From assembly GCF_001544515.1 (NCBI RefSeq), contig NZ_FCOL02000018.1, forward strand, positions 1 to 64,000: a stretch of 64,000 bases of DNA. The letters are read 5' to 3'. The translations under genes and the position numbers were made by a program. Position 1 is the stretch's first letter. Every line of letters begins with the position of its first letter. Under the pieces are notes generated by a model that saw nothing but the letters and a program-made list of their open reading frames with translations, was not told the origin of the DNA and searched no databases. This DNA comes from Caballeronia terrestris (lineage in GTDB: Bacteria; Pseudomonadota; Gammaproteobacteria; Burkholderiales; Burkholderiaceae). Of the stretch, positions 24,572-32,195 are shown one piece after another.

Positions 24572-26137
24572 TCAATAGACATATCCGGCCGCGCCGACGA
24601 GACGCGGTTGACCAGCAGCCGGCGGCTCGTCGCCGGACTGGTGCGTGAAGCTGTATTCGACGTCGCTGCTCGGCGAGGTCAGCGACTCGAGCGGCGAGCG
24701 CAGCTTCGCAGGATCGGTCGGCTCGACGAGGTACGGCGTCACCATGATCACGAGTTCGGTCTTGTTGTTCTGGTAGTTCGACGACGAGAAGAGCTTGCCC
24801 AGCACCGGAATCGACCCGACGCCCGGTACCTGCGAAATGATGTCGGTCGTGTTGCTCTGCAAAAGGCCGCCGATCGCGAAGCTCTGTCCGCTCGCGAGTT
24901 CCACCGTCGTATCCGCGCGGCGCACCGAGAGGCCCGGCACCGTGATGCCGCCTGTCGTCACGCTCACGGACGTATCGATCTGGCTCACTTCCGGACGCAC
25001 CTTCAGGCTGATGCGGTGTTCGCTGAGCACTGTCGGCGTGAAGTCGAGCTTGACGCCGAACTGCTTGAATTCGACCGAGATCGCACCGTTCGTCTGCGAG
25101 ACCGGGATCGGGAATTCGCCGCCAGCGAGAAAGCTCGCTGTCTGGCCCGACAGCGCAACGAGGTTCGGCTCGGCGAGCACGGTCAGCAAGCCTTCCTGGT
25201 TCAGCGCATCGACGAGCGCGCGGATATCGACGTTGCCCGTCCTGAACGCGCCGAACATCGAATAGGCGTTGTTGGTCGGCAGGTTCACCGGATATGTCAC
25301 GCCGCCGGCACCGTTCGCGAGCGGCTGGTTCAGGTTGTAGATCGGGCGGCCGCTGAAAAGGCCGCCGTAGAAATTGCCGACCGCGCTGCCCATCGCCTGC
25401 CAGTTGATGCCAAGTTGCTGCGTGACGTTGCGGTCCACTTCCGTGATTCGCACGCGCAATTGCACTTGCAGCGGCCGGTCGATCGTCATGCGGTTGATCA
25501 GCGTTTCCTTCTCGGCGAGATAGGGTGTCACGGCCTGCACGATGGCGTCGGCATCGGACGAGTTGGACACCTGGCCCGTCAGCAGCAGTGAGCCCTGCCC
25601 CGTGGTCAACTGCACGTTCAGGTTCGGAAAGCGCGACGAGATCATGTTGCGTACCGCGATCATGTCGCGCGAGACCACGACCGTGCGTTGCAGGAGCGTG
25701 CGGTTGTTCGCGCCGAGCACGTAGACCGTCGTCATGCCGGTCTTCTTGCCGAGGACGAACACCGCTCTCGGCGACGGGGCCTGCACGTCCGCGATGCTCG
25801 GATCGGCGACGAACACCGAGGTCGCGTCTTCGTTCAGGTTCAGCATCGTGCCCTTGCCGGCATCGAGGGAAAGCGGGCCCTGCATGCTGGCGGGCAGCGG
25901 CGGCGGGTTGACCATGCCGCTCGACGACGACGCCCTGGGCGCCTGCGTCGGCACGCGCACCTGCGCCATCTGTACGGACGGCTCGGGATGGTAGGCCGGC
26001 GCGCTATCCATCGAAGGAAGGCCGATGGCGGCGGGCTGCGCCGCGAGCGCCGCGGCGCCGGGCATCAGCGCCGCGCACGCCAAAGCGAGCGCGATGCGCG
26101 CGGCTTCGGTGCGGCTCGAACTGGACTGCGTTTTCAT
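24572..26137 (-). CDS. cpaC: CpaC/RcpA secretin of the Tad pilus
   Basis: A 521-residue outer-membrane secretin with a signal peptide. The periplasmic N domain (LDAGKGTMLNLNEDATSVFV and the BON-like RFPNLNVQLTTGQGSLLLTG) is followed by the secretin core. The core carries the family signature VPGVGSIPVLGKLF near the C-terminus and the TELVIMVTPYLV strand that closes the barrel. It forms the gated channel through which Flp pili leave the cell. It begins 36 bp after cpaB, and the CpaD-like gene follows closely. Confidence 0.94.
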   Translation of the reverse strand: MKTQSSSSRTEAARIALALACAALMPGAAALAAQPAAIGLPSMDSAPAYHPEPSVQMAQVRVPTQAPRASSSSGMVNPPPLPASMQGPLSLDAGKGTMLNLNEDATSVFVADPSIADVQAPSPRAVFVLGKKTGMTTVYVLGANNRTLLQRTVVVSRDMIAVRNMISSRFPNLNVQLTTGQGSLLLTGQVSNSSDADAIVQAVTPYLAEKETLINRMTIDRPLQVQLRVRITEVDRNVTQQLGINWQAMGSAVGNFYGGLFSGRPIYNLNQPLANGAGGVTYPVNLPTNNAYSMFGAFRTGNVDIRALVDALNQEGLLTVLAEPNLVALSGQTASFLAGGEFPIPVSQTNGAISVEFKQFGVKLDFTPTVLSEHRISLKVRPEVSQIDTSVSVTTGGITVPGLSVRRADTTVELASGQSFAIGGLLQSNTTDIISQVPGVGSIPVLGKLFSSSNYQNNKTELVIMVTPYLVEPTDPAKLRSPLESLTSPSSDVEYSFTHQSGDEPPAAGQPRLVGAAGYVY

Positions 26138-26173
26138 GACTTTCTTGTCCTGGCGGTATGAGTCGGCATGGCG

Positions 26174-27130
26174 TCAGCGCTGCGAGGCGACGGTCGGCAG
26201 CGGCGGCGCGCCGTCCGCGGCACCGGTCACCTGCGCGGCGGCCCCGTCGGCTTTCTCGGAGCCGCGATAGATGACCACCGTGCGCGGCACGGGCGGCGGT
26301 GCGTTGTTCGTGCTGGCGCTGGCCTTGTGCGAGCGCGGCAGGTCGCGCACTGCGCGCGAGATGTCGCCGGCCCAGATCGGCGAGCGTTCCGACGACGAAG
26401 CTGCCGTGACAGCCGCAGCCGGATCGCGCGTGACCGTCGCGAAACTGCGCAGCGCGAGCGAAAGGCTGCCCAGGCGCGCGGCGACCGCGACCACTTCGCC
26501 CATGCGCGGCGTCACTTCGAGCGTCACGGTGCGAGCGCGGCTGCCGGTTTCGGGCGCGTCGGTGGCGTTGTTCTTCGGGCGCTTGATCTCCGAGCCGACC
26601 GCGAGAACGCGGACATGCTCGACCACCGTTTCGCTCGATACCGCCATGTCCGGCGAATCCGTGCGGCGGTCCATCTGCTGCGTGAGCAGGAGGTCGACGT
26701 AATCGCCCGGCTGGATGAGGCCCGCGTTGCCGGACACGTCGTCCACCGCCACCGATACCGCGCGCATCTCGGGCTTGAGCGTTGCCGCGAGGAAGCCGGG
26801 GGCGCTCGGCAGGATCACGTCGTCGGCGACGAGCACCGCGCCGCTTGCCACCGGATGGCGCAGCAGCGCGCCCTTCAGGTCCGGTGCGTTCGGCGCGCCG
26901 GAGATGATCGCGTTGGGCGGAATCTGCGCGGCGGGCACTTGCTTCCAGACGAGGTCTTCGTCGCGCAAGAGGAGGCCCTGCGGAAGATCGGCGGCGCTGA
27001 CCTGCACTTTCTCCGTCGTGACGGCGGGCGGTCCGGACGGACGCGTCGCGCTCGCGATGACTACGCGCACGATCAGCGCGATCAAAATCGCACCTACGAG
27101 GAGCACGGCAAACTTGATGATGTTGGACAT
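26174..27130 (-). CDS. cpaB: CpaB/RcpC pilus assembly protein
   Basis: A 318-residue protein with one N-terminal membrane helix (IIKFAVLLVGAILIALIVRV) and a SAF domain with the usual pattern AADLPQGLLLRDEDLVW and QPGDYVDLLLTQQ. CpaB/RcpC proteins sit in the periplasm and are linked with the secretin and possibly peptidoglycan. It lies 12 bp downstream of the prepilin peptidase and 36 bp upstream of the secretin. Confidence 0.92.
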   Translation of the reverse strand: MSNIIKFAVLLVGAILIALIVRVVIASATRPSGPPAVTTEKVQVSAADLPQGLLLRDEDLVWKQVPAAQIPPNAIISGAPNAPDLKGALLRHPVASGAVLVADDVILPSAPGFLAATLKPEMRAVSVAVDDVSGNAGLIQPGDYVDLLLTQQMDRRTDSPDMAVSSETVVEHVRVLAVGSEIKRPKNNATDAPETGSRARTVTLEVTPRMGEVVAVAARLGSLSLALRSFATVTRDPAAAVTAASSSERSPIWAGDISRAVRDLPRSHKASASTNNAPPPVPRTVVIYRGSEKADGAAAQVTGAADGAPPLPTVASQR

Positions 27131-27142
27131 AGGGACGCCGTC

Positions 27143-27652
27143 CTATCGCGTCAGAAGCAAAGGCAAAAGTGCGGGCAGCACGATGACGAGACCGCCGCCA
27201 AGCGCAAGCGCCACGCCGTAAGGCACGCCGCGCGCGCCGGAGAACATCGCCAGTGCCCGCATCGGCTGCGAGCGCTGCGACGGATCCATGTTCCGCGTGG
27301 CAAGACTGACCAGGGACACGAGCGTCCCGATCACCGAAATCAGGGTTAGGGCAGCCAGCGAGAGACCCAGGCCTGCCCACAGAAAGATGACGGAGGCGAG
27401 CTTCGCATCGCCGCCGCCCAGCATCCGGGCCGCGAACAGCGCGGCGCAGATCAAAAAGACGCCGAGCGCGAGCAGCAGATGCGCGAGGACGTCATCGACG
27501 GACATGCCTTGCAGCATCGCATCCGCGAAAAATAGAGCACCGATCGTGAGGACGATGTTCGTCGGCAAGCGCCGCGAACGAACGTCGATGACGGCGAGCC
27601 AAAGCAGCACGCACAGTACGACGAGGCGAATGGCAAGCGACAGGATCTGCAC
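27143..27652 (-). CDS. cpaA: CpaA/TadV prepilin peptidase
   Basis: A 169-residue polytopic aspartic protease, type IV prepilin peptidase of the short Tad type, with no methyltransferase domain. The two catalytic aspartates are visible in LAVIDVRSRRLPT and RMLGGGDAKLAS. It should cleave the leaders of Flp and the TadE/F/G pseudopilins. The start is uncertain: GTG at 27652 gives the natural hydrophobic beginning (VQILSLAIRLVVL) but has no clear ribosome site; an upstream GTG at 27721, four bases after the flp stop, is possible. Confidence 0.88.
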   Translation of the reverse strand: MQILSLAIRLVVLCVLLWLAVIDVRSRRLPTNIVLTIGALFFADAMLQGMSVDDVLAHLLLALGVFLICAALFAARMLGGGDAKLASVIFLWAGLGLSLAALTLISVIGTLVSLVSLATRNMDPSQRSQPMRALAMFSGARGVPYGVALALGGGLVIVLPALLPLLLTR

Positions 27653-27727
27653 GATGGTTACGTTGTGAGTTCGGGGGAAACAAAGGGAGAGCCGGCCAGA
27701 CAGCGTCCGGACTCCCGACACGTCAGA

Positions 27728-27913
27728 TCAGTTCGCGTTGTTCTGCGAGGTCGTGACCTTGGTGAACAGCGTGCTGAACATCGTGCCGATGCTCGTCTTG
27801 AACGTGGCTGCCATGCCGCCGAGAGCGATCACGACGATGCCTGCCAGGACGGCATATTCCATGGCGCTGACGCCGCGTTCGTCGCGGACAAACGCTTTGA
27901 AAAGCTTGCGCAT
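27728..27913 (-). CDS. flp: Flp-family major pilin
   Basis: A 61-residue prepilin. The leader MRKLFKAFVRDERG ends in Gly, and cleavage before VSAMEYAVLAG leaves the Flp signature with adjacent Glu-Tyr at positions +5 and +6. A hydrophobic helix follows, then a short Thr/Ser/Asn-rich tail. AAGGA lies nine bases upstream. The upstream ATG at 28021 would add a non-pilin extension and is rejected. It is the first gene of the Tad operon and should be its most abundant product. Only one flp copy is present here. Confidence 0.95.
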   Translation of the reverse strand: MRKLFKAFVRDERGVSAMEYAVLAGIVVIALGGMAATFKTSIGTMFSTLFTKVTTSQNNAN

Positions 27914-28411
27914 TTTTGAAAATCCTTTTACGAGAAGGTAGGTGTGGACCCGATCCAAAACCGAATCGAGTACGCCAATCCTAGCGACTCTTAAAAGAAA
28001 TAGTCTCGCCATTTGAGGCACAAACTGGCCTCAATTCCCGCGTTTGATTTGCCGCGTTAAAACCGCTAATCGGCAGAAACCGGGAAAACTTTAGGGAGTA
28101 GAAATTTGCTTTTTCGCCTTTTGCCGGCAAAACCGGAAGAGCCCGCCGGGAGCGCCGATTGGCGCCAAACGTTTGCGGCTGGCCAAGCTGCGGCAAGGGT
28201 TTTGGCGAAATTCGCGCCGCGTTTTTGTCTTGATTCTTTTTGCGGCGCTTTTACCCCGGTTCACTCGGCAGCGTTAAAGCCGCTTTAAACCGTCCGTCCA
28301 TGTTTCGTACGGCATTTCCACATTTTATCCCGTAAACACCCGCCATTGGCAAGTGCAATTACGCAGTTTGATTGAAGTTATCGTAAATGCCGCCGATAAA
28401 CGCCCCGGCTA
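27914..28411. promoter_or_regulatory. Tad operon promoter region with inverted repeats
   Basis: 498 bases without a gene upstream of flp, richer in A/T runs than the flanks. Three palindromes stand out: TTGAGGC / GCCTCAA with an 8-base spacer at 28013-28034, a perfect 14-mer TTTTGCCGGCAAAA at 28119-28132, and TTAAAG-CCG-CTTTAA at 28274-28288. A near-repeat GCGTTAAARCCGCT occurs at 28054 and 28271. These are candidate regulatory sites for flp; I cannot assign a promoter box with confidence. Confidence 0.5.
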
Positions 28412-28834
28412 TTACCTTTGCGGTCGATCCACGGAAGGAAGGTCGATTTCCCGGCTCGCGTCGCGCAAGTCGTCGCGGGCGTCTCTCGCGAGCTTTTCGT
28501 AGCGCTCGCGAAACCGCGCGAGATCCTTCTCGTCGAGTTCTTCGAGATCGAGCAGCGCGTTATGTGCCTTGTCGACCGCGCGGATCAGCTCGTCGAGCTT
28601 GATCTGCATTGCAGCGGTATCGCGATTCTGCGTGTTCTGGATGAGGAAGACCATCAGGAACGTCACGATGGTCGTCGACGTATTGATGACGAGCTGCCAC
28701 GTATCGCTGAAGTGAAAGAGCGGCCCGGAGATCGCCCACACGATCACGAGCCCCACCGCGATCACGAACGTCGAGGCGTGGCCGGCTATCTGCGCGAGCT
28801 TGTTCGAGAACTTGAGGAACCACGAGCTTTTCAT
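28412..28834 (-). CDS. Low-affinity iron permease-family membrane protein
   Basis: A 140-residue protein with two N-terminal membrane helices (FVIAVGLVIVWAISGPLF and VINTSTTIVTFLMVFLIQNTQNRD) followed by a charged helical tail that resembles a coiled coil. The segment IVTFLMVFLIQNTQNRD is the hallmark of the low-affinity iron permease family (PF04120). Bacterial members have no proven iron-transport role. GGAG lies eight bases before the start at 28834; the longer frame to 29023 overlaps the divergent glycosylase gene and is rejected. Confidence 0.86.
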   Translation of the reverse strand: MKSSWFLKFSNKLAQIAGHASTFVIAVGLVIVWAISGPLFHFSDTWQLVINTSTTIVTFLMVFLIQNTQNRDTAAMQIKLDELIRAVDKAHNALLDLEELDEKDLARFRERYEKLARDARDDLRDASREIDLPSVDRPQR

Positions 28835-28885
28835 GTCCGTTTCTCCGCGATGATCGAGTGGGCGAGCCCGGCTAGAATAAGGCCT

Positions 28886-29449
28886 GTGACTTTCTCCATC
28901 GATTTTTCCGCTCCCTCCGAACACGTCGCGCGCGTTTTGATCGGCGCCGTGGTGACGCTCGACGACGTTGGCGGACGCATCGTCGAAACCGAGGCGTACG
29001 ACCGCGAAGACCCGGCCTCGCACACCTTCTCAGGCTTAACGCCGCGTAACGCGGTCATGTTCGGGCCGCCCGCGCACGTGTACGTGTATCGCTCCTACGG
29101 CATCCACTGGTGCCTGAACTTCGTGTGCCGCGAGGCCGGCCACGGCGCCGGGGTGCTGATCCGCGCGATCGAGCCGCTGCACGGTATCGACGTGATGCGC
29201 GAACGGCGCGGGCTCGAACCGCTCAAGCTGCTGTGCTCGGGGCCGGGGCGTTTGGCTCAGGCGCTCGGCATCACGCATCGAAACAACGGGATGTCGTTGC
29301 TCGAACCGCCGTTTAGTGTCGAAGCGGCGAGCAGCGAAGTCGATATCGTCACCGGCCCGCGCATCGGGATAACGAAGGCGATGGACGTGCCCTGGCGCTT
29401 CGGGCTTGCAGGGTCAAAGTACGTCAGCAAGCCGTTTCCGAAAGCTTAA
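28886..29449 (+). CDS. mpg: DNA-3-methyladenine glycosylase (MPG/AAG type)
   Basis: A 187-residue MPG-fold base-excision enzyme that removes alkylated purines. Family motifs seen are GRIVETEAYDREDPASH (containing the catalytic Glu), RNAVMFGPPAHVYVYRSYGIH, and the C-terminal GPRIGITKA and PWRF. The start is placed at GTG 28886 from the family N-terminus (TFSIDFSAPSEHVARVLIG); an ATG at 28850 is also in frame. It is divergent from the iron-permease-like gene. Its stop shares the palindromic TTAA with the stop of the convergent binding-protein gene. Confidence 0.92.
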   Translation: MTFSIDFSAPSEHVARVLIGAVVTLDDVGGRIVETEAYDREDPASHTFSGLTPRNAVMFGPPAHVYVYRSYGIHWCLNFVCREAGHGAGVLIRAIEPLHGIDVMRERRGLEPLKLLCSGPGRLAQALGITHRNNGMSLLEPPFSVEAASSEVDIVTGPRIGITKAMDVPWRFGLAGSKYVSKPFPKA

Positions 29450-30648
29450 TCGGCCGGACGCAGCTTCTTCACTTCGTCGTCCGACGGCTGCACGCTCGCA
29501 CCGTCGATGTAACGATACGACGTCATCACGCCCTTCCCGTCTTTCAGCGCCGTCACGCCGACATACGCGCCCATCGTCGATTGATTGTCCTGCGGGCGGT
29601 ACGTGATCGGCCCGAACGGCGAATCGACGACGAGGCCCTTGAACGCCGCGGCGAGCTTGTCCGAATCGGCGGACCCGGCCTTCTTCAAACCGTTCGCGAG
29701 CGACATCATCGCCGTATAGCCGACCACCGACCCGAGCCGCGGATAGTCGTGATACTTCGCGCGATAGTCGGCGACGAACTTCTTGTTGGCCGGCGTATCG
29801 ATCGAATACCAGGGATAGCCCGTCACGATCCAGCCCGCGGGCGCCTCCGCGCCGAGCGGATCGAGGTAGTCGGGCTCACCCGTCAGCAGCGACACGACCG
29901 CGCGATCCTTGAAGAGCCCGCGCGTGTTGCCTTCGCGCACGAACTTGCCGAGGTCGGCGCTGAAGAGCACGTTGAAAATCGCATCGGGCTTCGCATCGGC
30001 GAGCGCCTGCGTGACGGCGCCCGCATCGACGTTGCCGAGCGGGGTCGCCTGCTCGGTCACGAACTCGACGTCCGGTTGCGCCGCCTTCAAGAGCCGCTTG
30101 AACGTGGCGACCGCCGACTGCCCATACTCGTAGTTCGGATACACGAGCGCCCAGCGCTTCTTCTTGAGCTTCGCGGCCTCGGGCACGAGCATCGCGACCT
30201 GCATGTAGGTGGACGGCCGCAGACGATACGTGTACTTGTTGCCGTCCTGCCAGACGATCTTGTCGGTAAGCGGCTCGGCGGCGAGGAAGAAGATGCGCCG
30301 CTGCTTCGCGTAGTCGGTCAGCGCGAGACCCGTGTTCGACAGATAGCCGCCGAACAGCAGCTTCACCTGCTCGCGCGCGACGAGTTCCTGCGCGACGCGG
30401 ATCGTATCGCCCGGATTGCCGTTGTCATCGCGCGAAACGACTTCGAGCTGATTGCCGTTGACGCCGCCCGCCGCGTTGATCTGATCGAGCGCGAGGTTCC
30501 AGCCGTTCTTGTACGGCACGAGAAACGCCGGTTGCGCCTTGTAGCTGTTGATCTCGCCGATTTTGATCGTCTCGGCCCGTGCGCCGAATGCCGCGCACGA
30601 GGCCGTCGCGATGACCGTCAGGCGAAGAAGCGTTGCCGCGCGCATCAT
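29446..30648 (-). CDS. Branched-chain-type ABC binding protein (LivK-like)
   Basis: A 400-residue periplasmic binding protein (Peripla_BP_6). The signal peptide ends in ARA, with the mature start ETIKIGEINSY. The body holds the typical LivK-type segments NGWNLALDQINAAGGVNG and SRDDNGNPGDTIRVAQELV. It is the last gene of a leftward operon whose other genes encode a fused LivHM permease and the LivG and LivF ATPases. Homologues bind branched-chain amino acids, amides or related compounds. The divergent polyamine-catabolism genes suggest a nitrogen compound, but the ligand is not known. Confidence 0.9.
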   Translation of the reverse strand: MMRAATLLRLTVIATASCAAFGARAETIKIGEINSYKAQPAFLVPYKNGWNLALDQINAAGGVNGNQLEVVSRDDNGNPGDTIRVAQELVAREQVKLLFGGYLSNTGLALTDYAKQRRIFFLAAEPLTDKIVWQDGNKYTYRLRPSTYMQVAMLVPEAAKLKKKRWALVYPNYEYGQSAVATFKRLLKAAQPDVEFVTEQATPLGNVDAGAVTQALADAKPDAIFNVLFSADLGKFVREGNTRGLFKDRAVVSLLTGEPDYLDPLGAEAPAGWIVTGYPWYSIDTPANKKFVADYRAKYHDYPRLGSVVGYTAMMSLANGLKKAGSADSDKLAAAFKGLVVDSPFGPITYRPQDNQSTMGAYVGVTALKDGKGVMTSYRYIDGASVQPSDDEVKKLRPAD

Positions 30649-30696
30649 GGAAATCTCTCCGTTAAATATTCGGTTAAAACGCGATTGTGCCAGCGC

Positions 30697-31416
30697 TCAT
30701 ACGCTCAGGTAATCGCGCCGCAGCGCTTCGTCGCGCGCGAGTTCGTCCATCGTCCCGCTGAAGCGAACCTGTCCTTTTTCCAGCACGTAGGCGCGATCGC
30801 TGACGAGTTCGGCGAAATGCAGATTCTGCTCGGACAGCAGGATCGACAACCCCTCGCGCTTCAGTTCGAGAATCATGTTCGCCATCTGCTCTACGATTAC
30901 CGGCGCAACGCCCTCCGACGGTTCATCGAGCAGCACGAGATGCGGATTGCCCATCAGTGTGCGCGAGACGGTGAGCATCTGCTGCTCGCCGCCGCTCATG
31001 CGGCTCGCGAGACGCTCGCGCATCTCGCCGAGATTCGGGAACAGGCGAAAAAGCTTCTCGGGCGTCCACACAGGCGCGCCTTCGCGCGGCGGCTGGCGGC
31101 CGGTGTCGAGGTTCTCCATCACGGTGAGGTCGCCGAACACGCGCCGGTCCTCCGGCACGAAGCCGAGCCCGAGTCGCGCGATGCGATACGGCTGCCATCC
31201 GCCGATCTCGTGTTCCCTGAAGCCAACCGTGCCCGACGTGCGCGACATCAGCCCCATGACGGCTTTCATCGTCGTCGATTTGCCCGCGCCGTTGCGGCCC
31301 ATCAGCGCCACGACTTCGCCGCGCCCCACTTCGAAACCGACGTCGAACAGCACCTGCGCGCGGCCGTAGAACGCGTTCAGGCCGGAGACGGTGAGCATCG
31401 GTTGATCGCCCCTCAT
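30697..31416 (-). CDS. livF: LivF-type ABC transporter ATPase
   Basis: A 239-residue ABC ATPase. Walker A is GRNGAGKST, the ABC signature is MSGGEQQML, Walker B is LVLLDEPSEGVAP, and the switch histidine follows in SEQNLHFA. The segment RRVFGDLTVMENL is typical of LivF. The start at 31416 overlaps the livG stop by 4 bp (ATGA); the frame extends upstream to 31776 only inside livG. It energises the LivHM permease. Confidence 0.93.
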   Translation of the reverse strand: MRGDQPMLTVSGLNAFYGRAQVLFDVGFEVGRGEVVALMGRNGAGKSTTMKAVMGLMSRTSGTVGFREHEIGGWQPYRIARLGLGFVPEDRRVFGDLTVMENLDTGRQPPREGAPVWTPEKLFRLFPNLGEMRERLASRMSGGEQQMLTVSRTLMGNPHLVLLDEPSEGVAPVIVEQMANMILELKREGLSILLSEQNLHFAELVSDRAYVLEKGQVRFSGTMDELARDEALRRDYLSV

Positions 31417-32195
31417 CGCCTGACTCCGCCAGCGAAAGTCGCGCGCGGCGTGAACGACTTGCCGGTGCCGAGATACACCTCCTGCACGTGCGCGTGATTG
31501 CGCACGGTCTCCGCGTCGCCCTGCGCGATCAGCTTGCCGCGCGCGAGCACGATCAGCTTGTCGGCGTATTCGAACACCACGTCCATGCTGTGCTCCGTGA
31601 AGAGCACGCCGATGTTGCGTTCCTTCACGAGCTGCTTCGTCAGTGCCATCAGTTCGTTGCGCTCCTTCGGCGCCATGCCCGCGGTGGGTTCGTCCATCAG
31701 CAAGAGCTTCGGCTGGTTCGACAGCGCGATCGCCAGCTCGACGCGCTTCACGTCGCCATACGCGAGCACGCCGCATGCGCGCCGCGCATGGCCCGCCATG
31801 CCGACCTGTTCGAGCAGCGCCATCGCTTCATCGGTATGCGATGCCGACGCAGGTTTCCACAAGCCGAACAGGCGCCCATCGCGCGATGCAAGTGCCATCT
31901 GCACATTCTCGATGACGGTCATCGAGTTGAACGTCGCCGCGATCTGGAACGTGCGCCCGACGCCGAGCCGCCAGATGTCACGCGGACGCATGCCGGCGGT
32001 TTCCTGGTTGTTGAAGCGGATCGATCCCGAGGTCGGCTTCAACTGGCCGTTGACCATGTTGAAGCAGGTGGACTTGCCCGCGCCGTTCGGACCAATCAGC
32101 GCGACGAGCCGCCCGGCGGGGACTTCAAACGTGACGCCATCGACGGCCTTGAATCCATCGAACGATTTGGAGAGGTTGCCGACGCGAAGCAGCAT
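31413..32195 (-). CDS. livG: LivG-type ABC transporter ATPase
   Basis: A 260-residue ABC ATPase. Walker A is GPNGAGKST, followed by FNMVNGQLKPTSG, typical of LivG. Walker B is LLLMDEPTAGMAP and the switch histidine is in FTEHSMDVVF. The signature loop reads LAYGDVKRVE, where the usual LSxGxxQ is altered to LAYGD, a known LivG variant. The start at 32195 shares one base with the permease stop (TGATG), indicating translational coupling. Confidence 0.93.
   Translation of the reverse strand: MLLRVGNLSKSFDGFKAVDGVTFEVPAGRLVALIGPNGAGKSTCFNMVNGQLKPTSGSIRFNNQETAGMRPRDIWRLGVGRTFQIAATFNSMTVIENVQMALASRDGRLFGLWKPASASHTDEAMALLEQVGMAGHARRACGVLAYGDVKRVELAIALSNQPKLLLMDEPTAGMAPKERNELMALTKQLVKERNIGVLFTEHSMDVVFEYADKLIVLARGKLIAQGDAETVRNHAHVQEVYLGTGKSFTPRATFAGGVRR

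Noticed and set aside
15791-27913. Tad operon as a recently acquired genomic island
   Set aside because: No integrase, direct repeats, tRNA or clear composition break at its ends, although Tad loci are often mobile in general.
28418-28885. Upstream extension of the glycosylase frame
   Set aside because: It runs antisense through the iron-permease-like gene, and the family start is at 28886.
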